Below, piece by piece: positions 17,509 to 24,809 of a stretch of DNA of 64,000 nt. This DNA comes from Nonomuraea sp. PA05 (GTDB lineage: Bacteria; Actinomycetota; Actinomycetes; Streptosporangiales; Streptosporangiaceae): NCBI RefSeq assembly GCF_008086045.1, contig NZ_VSEY01000055.1, positions 1-64,000 of the forward strand, in the 5' to 3' direction. The notes below the pieces were generated by a model. The model saw only the letters and a list, made by a program, of their open reading frames with translations. It did no database searches and was not told the DNA's origin. Each line of letters opens with the position of its first letter. Positions within the stretch are counted from its first letter, which is position 1. The position numbers and the translations under genes are program-made.

Positions 17509-18045
17509 TCAGACCTGGACGCGGTCGATGGTGACCGACTCCAGGATGACGTCCTCCGCCGGACGGTCGCGGCGGTCGGTGCGGGTCTTGGCGATGGCGT
17601 CGACCACCTCCTGACCCTCGACGACCTCACCGAAGATGGTGTGCTTGCCGTTGAGGTGCGGCGTCGGCACGACCGTGATGAAGAACTGCGAGCCGTTGGT
17701 GCCCTTGCCGAAGCGGACGCCGGCGTTGGCCATGGCGAGCAGGTAGGGGCGGTTGAAGTAGAGCTCCGGGTGGATCTCGTCGTCGAACTCGTAGCCCGGG
17801 CCGCCGATGCCCTGGCCGAGCGGGTCACCTCCCTGAATCATGAAGCCGGAGATCACCCGGTGGAAGATCGTGCCGTCGTAGTAGCGGCCGGTGCTCTTCT
17901 CGCCGGTGCCCGGGTGGGTCCACTCGCGGGCGCCTTCTGCCAGCTCCACGAAGTTGCGGACCGTCTTCGGCGCCTTTGTCGGGAAGAGTTCTACCTTGAT
18001 ATTGCCGCGGTTGGTCTGCAGGTTTGCGATCAGCTTCTCAGCCAC
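17509..18045 (-). CDS. Cyclophilin-type peptidyl-prolyl cis-trans isomerase
   Basis: The 178-residue cytoplasmic cyclophilin has FHRVISGFMIQGGD, the FFI-type strand QFFITVVPTPHLNGKH and TIFGEVVEGQEVVD. It catalyses proline isomerisation during folding. GTG 18045 is chosen because GAGGGGGG lies just upstream and the residues before it do not fit the family. In this locus it corresponds to the ppiA gene found near pknB in mycobacteria. Confidence 0.93.
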   Translation of the reverse strand: MAEKLIANLQTNRGNIKVELFPTKAPKTVRNFVELAEGAREWTHPGTGEKSTGRYYDGTIFHRVISGFMIQGGDPLGQGIGGPGYEFDDEIHPELYFNRPYLLAMANAGVRFGKGTNGSQFFITVVPTPHLNGKHTIFGEVVEGQEVVDAIAKTRTDRRDRPAEDVILESVTIDRVQV

Positions 18046-18204
18046 GAGACAGCTGCCCCCCTCTATGCACAGGGTTGGTTTTGTGGTGTTTTGAGGATTA
18101 TGGCCGTACGGCCTCCAGAGCCATCCTCCCATGGACGGCGATGATTGAGCCGCCTTGTCCGGGGCAGGTCAGGCTGCGGGGCCCCAACGACAGGGGAGGT
18201 TGTC

Positions 18205-18705
18205 GTGTCCCTGAGAATGAGAAGACGCCGCGTGGCCATAGAAGTGCCGGCCACGTGGGTGGGTCGCATCAAGGACCAGGCCGTACAAACCGGCCGGCGT
18301 ATGCAACCCATGGCGGACCAGGCCAAGGTGGCCGCCGCCCACCGGATCGAAGACGCCCGATACTGGGCGGCGCCACGGCTGGAATCCGCGGCGCACGGGT
18401 TCGAGGAGCAGTTCGCACCGAAGGTCAGTCTCATGCTGACCAACGCGGCCAGGCGAATCGACCCCACGCCGTCGCGGTCGCGGCGGTGGCCGATGCTCGT
18501 TCTGCTGACCGGCCTAGCGGTGGGAACGATCGGATACATGTTCTATCGCCGCAACGCTCAGCAGTGGACCGAGCACATGAAGGACTCCGCCTCCGATGCC
18601 TCACGCTGGGTCAATGAGAAGGCAGACAGGGCATCCGAGTCCACGGACCGCATGGCGGCCAATGTGTCGGACAAGGCGGATGAGGCGTCACGCAGGATGT
18701 CGTGA
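18205..18705 (+). CDS. Single-pass membrane protein with amphipathic C-terminus
   Basis: This 166-residue protein has a basic N-terminus (SLRMRRRRVAIEV), a long helical region, one membrane helix near residues 95-113, and a C-terminal heptad-like segment rich in Ala, Asp, Lys and Ser (DSASDASRWVNEKADRA...). The tail resembles apolipoprotein or YtxH-type stress helices. GTG 18205 has GGGGAGG 6 bases upstream. No function is recognised; a strong hairpin follows. Confidence 0.72.
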   Translation: MSLRMRRRRVAIEVPATWVGRIKDQAVQTGRRMQPMADQAKVAAAHRIEDARYWAAPRLESAAHGFEEQFAPKVSLMLTNAARRIDPTPSRSRRWPMLVLLTGLAVGTIGYMFYRRNAQQWTEHMKDSASDASRWVNEKADRASESTDRMAANVSDKADEASRRMS

Positions 18706-18724
18706 CCGCCCCGGCACGCCGGTA

Positions 18725-18761
18725 GCGCGCCCCCGTGACGCTCGTTGTCACGGGGGCGCGC
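18725..18761 (+). terminator. Strong 15-bp hairpin
   Basis: GCGCGCCCCCGTGAC (18725-18739) pairs perfectly with 18747-18761 across a 7-nt loop. No U tract follows, as is common in actinomycetes. It ends the upstream membrane-protein gene. Confidence 0.75.
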
Positions 18762-18786
18762 TGGTGTGCGTGCCCCTGGGGGCCCG

Positions 18787-18815
18787 TTGACGTACGAGCA
18801 AGCGCTTGTTACAAA
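18787..18815 (+). promoter_or_regulatory. Promoter with KstR2-like operator in the spacer
   Basis: TTGACG (18787-18792) and TACAAA (18810-18815) are separated by exactly 17 bases, and ATG 18822 is 6 nt past the -10 box. The 14-base palindrome AGCAAGCGCTTGTT (18797-18810) fills the spacer and fits the published KstR2 consensus AnCAAGnnCTTGnT at every fixed base. A TetR-family repressor binding here would block RNA polymerase. Confidence 0.6.
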
Positions 18816-18821
18816 CCCCGC

Positions 18822-19898
18822 ATGGCGCTGTCACCGCTCGACGACTACCCCGTGCACCAGGCCCCTCAGGTCATGCGGCACGTGACCACCGGAGACCGCA
18901 ACTTCTACGACCGCTACTACTTCAACTGCCACGCCGCCTCCGACGACCTCATGCTGATCATCGGTCTCGGCCAGTACCCCAACCTCGGCGTCACCGACGC
19001 CTTCGCCTGCGTCCGCACCCCCGATCTGCACCGCGTCGTGCGCGCCTCGCGCGAGCTGGGCGCCGACCGGATGGACACGCGGGTGGGCCCGTTCCGGGTC
19101 GAGGTGGTCGAGGGGCTCAAGCGGCTCAGGGTCGTCCTGGAGCCGAACGAGCACGGCCTCGCCTTCGACCTCCTGTGGGAGGGCACGATCCCCGCCGTGC
19201 TGGAGCCGCGGCACTTCCTGCGCTGGCAGGAGCGGGTGGTCTTCGACTCGGTACGAATGGCGCAGACCGGCCAGTGGAGCGGCACCATCACGATCGGGGA
19301 GACGGAGATCCCCGTCACGCCCGACCGCTGGATGGGCACCAGGGACCGGTCGTGGGGCATCAGGCCCGTCGGCGAGCCCGAGCCGCCCGGCATCATGACC
19401 AAGAACGCCGGCACGTTCTACTGGCTGTACGCGCCGATGCGCTTCGACGACCACGCCATCCTCTGCATCGTCCAGGAGGACGAGCGAGGCAGGCGGCTGC
19501 TGGAGGAGGCCGTGCGCGTGTGGTCCGACGGACGCGAGGAGGAGTACCTCGGCAGACCGGAGTACCGCCCGGTCTACGCCCCCGGCACCCGCGACGTCGT
19601 CGAGGCCGTGATCGGGTTCGCGCCGCCCGGCGGCAAGCCGTTCGAGGTGCGCTGCACGCCGCTGCTGCCCGTGCATCTCATGGTCGGCACCGGCTACGGG
19701 CTGGAGCAGGAGTGGCGTCACGGGATGTACCAGGGCGCGGGGCCCGTGGTGCAGGGCGTGACCTACCGGCTGCCCGACGACGCCGCCAGGATGTGGGGCC
19801 TGGTGGACGCCGTCGGGCGGTTCGAGTACGACGGGCTCGTGGGTCACGGGCTGTTCGAGTACTGGGCGCTGGGGCCGCACCCGTCGTTCCCCGGGTGA
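18822..19898 (+). CDS. CrtC/AttH-like lipocalin-fold protein of unknown function
   Basis: This 358-residue soluble protein has no signal peptide. Its sequence (DRYYFNCHAASDD near the start, MGTRDRSWGIRPVG in the middle, FYWLYAPMRFDDHA after it) resembles the two-domain beta-barrel proteins related to carotenoid hydratase CrtC, AttH and DUF7064/7065; this assignment is from memory and uncertain. ATG 18822 is supported by the promoter immediately upstream. The KstR2-like operator hints at a role in steroid or lipid catabolism, but no catabolic genes lie next to it. Confidence 0.6.
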   Translation: MALSPLDDYPVHQAPQVMRHVTTGDRNFYDRYYFNCHAASDDLMLIIGLGQYPNLGVTDAFACVRTPDLHRVVRASRELGADRMDTRVGPFRVEVVEGLKRLRVVLEPNEHGLAFDLLWEGTIPAVLEPRHFLRWQERVVFDSVRMAQTGQWSGTITIGETEIPVTPDRWMGTRDRSWGIRPVGEPEPPGIMTKNAGTFYWLYAPMRFDDHAILCIVQEDERGRRLLEEAVRVWSDGREEEYLGRPEYRPVYAPGTRDVVEAVIGFAPPGGKPFEVRCTPLLPVHLMVGTGYGLEQEWRHGMYQGAGPVVQGVTYRLPDDAARMWGLVDAVGRFEYDGLVGHGLFEYWALGPHPSFPG

Positions 19899-19904
19899 CG
19901 CGGC

Positions 19905-20513
19905 CTACTCGGCGGGCTTCCTGCAGATGATCTTGACGTCGGCCTTGATCCCGGGTGAGGCCGCTGCCTCCTCGCCCGGCTTCAGCGGCAGGGCGGGGAC
20001 CGCGGTCTCGGCGTCGGCCGAGGTGAGCTCCTTCACCTTGGCGGCCTCCTCAGGTGAGAGCTCCCGCACCTTGGCCAGCTTCTCGGCCTCCTCGGGCGAG
20101 AGCTCCTTGACCTTGCCGAACTTCTCGGCCTCCTTGGGCGAGAGCTCCCGCACCTTGGCCAGCTTCTCGGCCTCCTCGGGCGAGAGCTCCTTGACCTTGC
20201 CGAACTTCTCGAGCTCCTCGGGCGACAGCGGCTCCGTCTTCACCGCCACGCCCCCGTCGGGCAGCTTCTCGACCCTCACCTTCTCGCCCGGCGCGACGCG
20301 CGTCACCTTGCCGTCAGGCCCGACCACGACGCCCGCCTTGCCCTCCTTGGCGGGCAGCGCCGGAGCCAGCTCGACGGTCTTGCCGTCGGACGTCGTGCAG
20401 GTCACCTTCGTGCCGGCGGGCGGGGTGGGCTCGTCGGCCATGGCGGAGCCGGCCAGGCCGGTGACGGCGAGCACGGCGACCGTGCCGAGCACCGCGAGAC
20501 GACGCTTGAACAT
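19905..20513 (-). CDS. Secreted protein with KVKELSPEEAEK repeats
   Basis: The 202-residue protein has a Sec signal peptide (residues 1-26, cleavage after SAMA), a small beta-rich section that begins with a Cys, and then a charged repeat region (about 98-165) made of roughly five 14-residue units alternating KFGKVKELSPEEAE and KLAKVRELSPKEAE types. The C-terminus has one more Cys (IICRKPAE). ATG 20513 is preceded by GAGGAG. It is divergent from an OmpR-type two-component system and is a likely target of it; function is unknown. Confidence 0.75.
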   Translation of the reverse strand: MFKRRLAVLGTVAVLAVTGLAGSAMADEPTPPAGTKVTCTTSDGKTVELAPALPAKEGKAGVVVGPDGKVTRVAPGEKVRVEKLPDGGVAVKTEPLSPEELEKFGKVKELSPEEAEKLAKVRELSPKEAEKFGKVKELSPEEAEKLAKVRELSPEEAAKVKELTSADAETAVPALPLKPGEEAAASPGIKADVKIICRKPAE

Positions 20514-20549
20514 GGATTCTCCTCACTGGGAACGACCTGTCGCCCCGAG

Positions 20550-20626
20550 GATGGCCGCCCGATCCTGAAGTGATCCTGAAGAGCACCTAAATGATCTTCA
20601 GGTTGGCTTTAGGTGCCCTGAGGCAC
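20550..20626. promoter_or_regulatory. Repeat-rich divergent regulatory region
   Basis: The gap between the secreted-protein gene and the response regulator holds a tandem pair of GATCCTGAAG units, an inverted CCTGAAG/CTTCAGG pair, an inverted ACCTAAA (near 20586)/TTTAGGT (near 20609) pair and a short GGTGCC-CTGA-GGCACC hairpin just before the regulator start. Tandem 11-base units are typical OmpR/PhoP-family sites, so autoregulation and control of the divergent gene are likely. Confidence 0.5.
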
Positions 20627-20636
20627 CCTGGACGTC

Positions 20637-21308
20637 GTGCGAGTCTTACTGGTGGAGGACGAGGAGCGGCTGGCCGGCCTGGTCAAGGGCGGGCTGGCGG
20701 GCGAGGGCTTCGCGGTGGACGTGGCCCACGACGGGCGCGACGGGCTGTGGATGGCCACCGAGAACGCCTACGACGTGATCGTCCTGGACGTGATGCTGCC
20801 CAGGCTGAACGGCTACGCCGTCTGCTCCAGGCTGCGCGAGGCCGGCGACTGGACGCCGATCATGATGCTCACCGCCAAGGACGGCATCTACGACGAGGCC
20901 GAGGCCCTGGACAACGGGGCCGACGACTATCTGGCCAAGCCCTTCTCGTACGTGGTGCTGCTGGCCAGACTGCGCGCGCTGGTGCGGCGGGGCGGGCGGG
21001 AGCGGCCGGTGTCCATCAGCGTCGGGGACCTCGTGCTCGATCCGGCGGGGCTGCGCTGCCGCAGGGGGGAGGCGGGGATCCAGCTCACGCCGAAGGAGTT
21101 CGCGGTGCTGCACGCGCTGGCGCGCCGGGCCGGGGAGGTGGTCTCCAAGAGCGAGCTGCTGGCTCAGGCGTGGGACTTCTCCTACGACGGGGATCCGAAC
21201 ATCGTCGAGGTGTACATCAGCGCGCTGCGCCGCAAGATCGACGTGCCGTTCGGCAGGACGACGCTGATGACGGTCCGCGGCGCCGGGTACCGGCTGGAGG
21301 CGGCATGA
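20637..21308 (+). CDS. OmpR/PhoB-family response regulator
   Basis: This 223-residue regulator has a receiver domain (phosphoacceptor D51 in VLDVMLP, K near 102 in YLAKPFSY) and a C-terminal winged helix (LTPKEFAVLHAL, NIVEVYISALRRKI). It is co-transcribed with the kinase that follows by a 4-base overlap. GTG 20637 gives the normal start MRVLLVEDEERLA. Confidence 0.93.
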   Translation: MRVLLVEDEERLAGLVKGGLAGEGFAVDVAHDGRDGLWMATENAYDVIVLDVMLPRLNGYAVCSRLREAGDWTPIMMLTAKDGIYDEAEALDNGADDYLAKPFSYVVLLARLRALVRRGGRERPVSISVGDLVLDPAGLRCRRGEAGIQLTPKEFAVLHALARRAGEVVSKSELLAQAWDFSYDGDPNIVEVYISALRRKIDVPFGRTTLMTVRGAGYRLEAA

Positions 21309-22684
21309 GCGGGCGAGAGCGGGAGGCGGCGTGGAGCGAGCGAGAGCGGGAGGCGGCGGGGAGCGGGTGGGAGCGGGCGGTGGCGGGGGTGTCATCCGTG
21401 CGGGTGCGGGCGACGGCCGCCGCCACGCTCGTGGTGGCGCTGGCGCTGGGGCTGGCGGCGCTGATCCTGGTGCTGGCGCTGCGTGGCAGCCTGGTGAGCA
21501 GCGCCGACGCGGAGGCCGTCAAGAAGGCCGCGGCGGTGGCCCCGTACGCCCAGACGCTGGAGGTCAAGCGGGCCGGCGAGGCCGAGGAGCCCGCGGAGAC
21601 CGTCCCGCTCATGCAGGGCAAGGACGGCGAGGTGCGGCTGAGTGACGGCAAGGTGGTGCGGCTGGCCGACCCCGACCTGCTGATCACCAAGAAGAGGGCG
21701 GCCGCGGCCGAGGAGTGGGCCTCGCCCGGCGAGTACGCGGTCGCCGGCGTCGAGGTGGCCACCGCGGCCGGGCCCGCCACGGTGCTGGCCAGGGTCTCCC
21801 TGGACACCGTGCAGCAGGCGCTGGGCACGCTGTACCAGACGCTGCTGCCCGGCGTGCCGGCGCTGCTGGTCGTGGTGGCCGCGATGACCTGGCTGTCGGT
21901 GGGCAGGGCGCTCGCCCCCGTGGCGGCGATCAGGGCGAAGGTGGCCGACATCACGGCCCGCGACCTGAACCAGCGGGTGCCCGTACCGAGCTCGAAGGAC
22001 GAGATCGCGGCGCTGGCGACGACCGTGAACGGCACGCTCGACCGGCTGGAGACGGCGGTGGAGCGGCACAAGCGGTTCGTCGCCGACGCCGCGCACGAGC
22101 TGCGCAGCCCGATCGCGACCCTGCGGGCCAGGCTGGAGCTGGCCGAGCCCAGCGAGCTCACCGAGGAGGCGCTGGCCGACGTCGAGCGGCTGCAGTCGCT
22201 GGCCGCCGATCTGCTCATGCTGGCCAAGCTGGACGCGGGCGAGCCGCTGCGCGCGGCCGAACTGGACCTGGGCCAGGTGGCCGCCGAGGCGGCGCTGCGG
22301 GCCAGGCGGCGGCCGGAGGTGCGGGTGGAGCTGGACGTCGAGCCCGACGTGGTGCTGCGGGGGTCGAGCGCGCACCTGGACCGCCTGGTGACGAACCTGG
22401 CCGACAACGCCGTCCGGCACGCCGCCTCGACCGTGCGGGTGCGGGTGGCCGCCGAGGACGAGGAGGCGGTGCTGGAGGTGTCGGACGACGGGCCGGGGAT
22501 CCCGCCGGAGCAGCGGGAGGCGGTGTTCGGCCGGTTCACCCGGCTGGACGAGGCGCGGGCCAGGGACGCGGGCGGCGCCGGGCTGGGGTTGCCGATCGCG
22601 CGGGACATCGCGCTCCTGCACGAGGGGTCACTCGTGTACGGCGACCGTGGCTTCGTCGCGCGTTTCCCCCTGCGCCAGGTGTAG
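21305..22684 (+). CDS. Sensor histidine kinase (HAMP-HisKA-HATPase)
   Basis: This kinase of up to 459 residues has a membrane helix (about 38-60), an extracytoplasmic sensor region (about 62-175), a second helix, HAMP, the H box FVADAAHELRSPIATLRARL and the N box NLADNAVRHA followed by GPGIPPEQREAVFGRF. It should phosphorylate the OmpR-type partner. The first 28 residues are three copies of a 9-residue repeat, so GTG 21389 (VSSVRVRATAAATL) is an alternative and perhaps truer start. Confidence 0.9.
   Translation: MSGREREAAWSEREREAAGSGWERAVAGVSSVRVRATAAATLVVALALGLAALILVLALRGSLVSSADAEAVKKAAAVAPYAQTLEVKRAGEAEEPAETVPLMQGKDGEVRLSDGKVVRLADPDLLITKKRAAAAEEWASPGEYAVAGVEVATAAGPATVLARVSLDTVQQALGTLYQTLLPGVPALLVVVAAMTWLSVGRALAPVAAIRAKVADITARDLNQRVPVPSSKDEIAALATTVNGTLDRLETAVERHKRFVADAAHELRSPIATLRARLELAEPSELTEEALADVERLQSLAADLLMLAKLDAGEPLRAAELDLGQVAAEAALRARRRPEVRVELDVEPDVVLRGSSAHLDRLVTNLADNAVRHAASTVRVRVAAEDEEAVLEVSDDGPGIPPEQREAVFGRFTRLDEARARDAGGAGLGLPIARDIALLHEGSLVYGDRGFVARFPLRQV
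21307..21387 (+). repeat. Three tandem 27-nt repeats at the kinase 5' end
   Basis: Copies at 21307-21333, 21334-21360 and 21361-21387 share the frame GAGCGnGCGAGAGCGGGAGG; the third copy is more diverged. In frame they encode SGREREAAW, SEREREAAG and SGWERAVAG. The period is a multiple of three, so copy-number change would keep the frame. The purine-rich units also resemble ribosome-binding sequence. Confidence 0.8.
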
Positions 22685-22736
22685 GACGTAGTTCGTGCCA
22701 CACAGGGTGACGCCACGTGCGACCCGCGCCCGTGCG

Positions 22737-22853
22737 TCATGTGGGCGGCACGGTGCCCCAGTGGTCGCGGAACGACTCGTCGCGCACGCGGCGGGCCTCG
22801 TCGTCCGGCTCCGGCGACCAAGTCGCGATGGCGATCCCGCCGGGCGTGCCGAC
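22737..22853 (-). pseudogene. Fragment of a GNAT N-acetyltransferase
   Basis: A minus-strand frame reads GGIAIATWSPEPDDEARRV and then RDESFRDHWGTVPPT before a stop. The WSPE...NEAFRDHWGS block is a familiar stretch in the middle of tandem-GNAT proteins of actinomycetes. A TAG lies directly upstream in the same frame and there is no room for the rest of the domain before the kinase gene, so only about 38 codons remain. The match is from memory of the family and is a remnant, not a gene. Confidence 0.55.
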
Positions 22854-22878
22854 CTAGGGCGGGCCGCCGGGGCAGAGC

Positions 22879-23673
22879 CTAGGCGTCGAGCTGCAGGAAA
22901 GCGCGGGAGATCGCCTGCCGGGAGACCTCCTCGGGGTAGGGGAACGACCTGATCACGTCGCGCAGCCCCTCCACGTGCGCCCGCTTGGCCAGCTCGGCCA
23001 CCAGGGCCAGCTCGTCGTGCTGCGCCAGCACGAACGACCGGTCCACCACCGCGCCGTGCCCCGGCACGATCACCGGCTCGGGCATCTCGTTGAGCATCGC
23101 CGCCACGGTGCCGGGCCAGTCGAGCGGGTAGGAGCCGCCGAACGAGGGCGGCGCCCCCTCCTCCACCAGGTCACCGGCGAACACCACGCCCGCGTCGGGC
23201 ACGTGCGCCACCACGTCGTTGCTGCTGTGGCCGAGCCCGAAGTGCCGCAGGTGCACGATCCGGCCGCCGATGTCCAGGCTGGCCGCGACGGTGAACGTGT
23301 GGTCGGGCGGCACGATCGCCACCTCCTCCAGCTCCTCGCGCCGCTCGGGGTCGCGCTCGATCAGGCGGGCCCTGGTCGCCTCGCCGTCGGTCTCGATCTC
23401 CTCGGCGCACCTGGCGTGGCCCCAGATCTCGGCGCCGCCGAACAGCGCGTTGCCGAAGTAGTGGTCGAAGTGGGAGTGGCTGTTGACGACCGTCCACGGG
23501 AAGGCGGTGATCGTCCTGATGGCGTCGATCAGGTCGGCGGCCTCCCGGTGGGAGGCCCGTGTGTCCAGCACGAGGCAGTGGCCGTCGCCCACGACCAGGC
23601 CGACGTTCATGTCGTAAGACCGGTGACGCCGGACGTAAACCCGGTCGCCCACCTCCTGCCACTGCTTGCTCAT
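22879..23673 (-). CDS. Metallo-beta-lactamase-fold hydrolase
   Basis: The 264-residue cytoplasmic enzyme has the metal motif SHSHFDH, further His ligands in FGLGHSSNDVV and VPGHGAVVD, and FAGDLVEEG. The family covers glyoxalase II-like, lactonase and other hydrolases; the substrate is unknown. ATG 23673 has a TATGGT box 8 nt upstream (23687-23682), so it is probably leaderless and shares a 30-base gap with the VOC gene. Confidence 0.88.
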   Translation of the reverse strand: MSKQWQEVGDRVYVRRHRSYDMNVGLVVGDGHCLVLDTRASHREAADLIDAIRTITAFPWTVVNSHSHFDHYFGNALFGGAEIWGHARCAEEIETDGEATRARLIERDPERREELEEVAIVPPDHTFTVAASLDIGGRIVHLRHFGLGHSSNDVVAHVPDAGVVFAGDLVEEGAPPSFGGSYPLDWPGTVAAMLNEMPEPVIVPGHGAVVDRSFVLAQHDELALVAELAKRAHVEGLRDVIRSFPYPEEVSRQAISRAFLQLDA

Positions 23674-23681
23674 GCCAACGA

Positions 23682-23697
23682 ACCATACTTTTAGGAT
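23682..23697. promoter_or_regulatory. Divergent leaderless -10 boxes
   Basis: Minus-strand TATGGT (23687-23682) is 8 nt from ATG 23673. Plus-strand TAGGAT (23692-23697) is 6 nt from ATG 23704. The whole intergenic gap is 30 bases, so both promoters extend into the opposite gene. Confidence 0.5.
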
Positions 23698-23703
23698 TGA
23701 TGC

Positions 23704-24135
23704 ATGTCATATGACTTCCAGGTCGTCATCGACTCGGGCGACCCGCACCCCCTGGCCGACTGGTGGGCCGACGCACTCGGCTGGCAGGTCGAGGCGCAGG
23801 ACGAGGCGGTCATCAGGGAGTTGATCGAGAAGGGGCACGCCCGCGAGGACGACACGACCACGCACAACGGCGCGCTGGTGTGGCGGGTGGGCGCGGCCAT
23901 CAGGCATCCCGACGGGCTCGAACGTGCTCCGCGCGTGCTGTTCCAGCTCGTGCCCGAGCACAAGTCGGTCAAGAACCGCTCGCATCTCGACATCCGGGTG
24001 GGGGCGGGCAACATCGAGGCGGAGGTCGCGCGGCTGACCGCCAAGGGCGCCAAGGAGCTGCACAGGGGCCGTCAGGGGCCGAACTGGTGGGTCACGCTCG
24101 CCGACCCGGAGGGCAACGAGTTCTGCGTGTCCTGA
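23704..24135 (+). CDS. VOC (glyoxalase-like) family protein
   Basis: The 143-residue protein has the paired beta-alpha-beta-beta-beta modules of the VOC superfamily (SYDFQVVIDSGDPHPLADWW at the start, WWVTLADPEGNEFCVS at the end). Members bind a metal or small molecule and act as isomerases, dioxygenases or resistance proteins. ATG 23704 is set by the -10 box 6 nt upstream. The divergent metallo-hydrolase may be functionally linked. Confidence 0.87.
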   Translation: MSYDFQVVIDSGDPHPLADWWADALGWQVEAQDEAVIRELIEKGHAREDDTTTHNGALVWRVGAAIRHPDGLERAPRVLFQLVPEHKSVKNRSHLDIRVGAGNIEAEVARLTAKGAKELHRGRQGPNWWVTLADPEGNEFCVS

Positions 24136-24151
24136 TCAACAGTGTGGTACG

Positions 24152-24793
24152 TCAGCCGTTCAGGTACGTCAGCACAGCGAGCACCCGGCGGTGGCCGTCG
24201 GCGGCGGGCGGCAGGTCGAGCTTGGTGAAGATGTTGGCGATGTGCTTGGCCACGGCCGCCTCGGTGACGAACAGCTCCTTGCTGATCGACGCGTTCGTGC
24301 GCCCCTCGGCGATCAGGCCGAGCACCTCCTGCTCGCGCGGGGTGAGCCTGGCCAGGGGGTCGCGGCGCCGTCGCAGGAGCTGCCGCACCACCTCGGGGTC
24401 CACGACCGTGCCGCCGCAGGCCACCCGGTCGAGGGCGTCGACGAACTCGCGCACGTCGCCGATGCGGTCCTTCAGCAGGTAGCCGACGCCCGCGCCGCCG
24501 CCGGACTCCAGCAGCTCGGCCGCGTACGTCTGCTCGACGTACTGGCTGAGCACCAGCACCGCCAGCCCGGGGTCGCCGGCGCGCAGCTCCAGCGCGGCGC
24601 GCAGGCCCTCGTCGGTGAAGCCGGGCGGCATGCGCACGTCGGTCACCACGGCCTCGGGGCGGTGCTCGGCGACCGCCTCGATCAGGGCGGGCGCGTCGCC
24701 GACGGAGGCGACGACGGTGTGCCCGAAGCGTTCGAGCAGCCCGGCCAGGCCCTCGCGGAGCAGGACGGCGTCCTCGGCGATCACCACGCGCAC
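24152..24793 (-). CDS. NarL/LuxR-family response regulator
   Basis: This 213-residue regulator has a receiver domain (D52 in VVTDVRMPP) and a C-terminal LuxR-type helix-turn-helix (LTPREQEVLGLIAEGRTNASISKELFVTEAAVAKHIANIF). GTG 24793 is preceded by AAGGAGA. It follows its kinase by 16 bases. Confidence 0.93.
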   Translation of the reverse strand: MRVVIAEDAVLLREGLAGLLERFGHTVVASVGDAPALIEAVAEHRPEAVVTDVRMPPGFTDEGLRAALELRAGDPGLAVLVLSQYVEQTYAAELLESGGGAGVGYLLKDRIGDVREFVDALDRVACGGTVVDPEVVRQLLRRRRDPLARLTPREQEVLGLIAEGRTNASISKELFVTEAAVAKHIANIFTKLDLPPAADGHRRVLAVLTYLNG

Positions 24794-24809
24794 TGTTTCT
24801 CCTTAGTTC

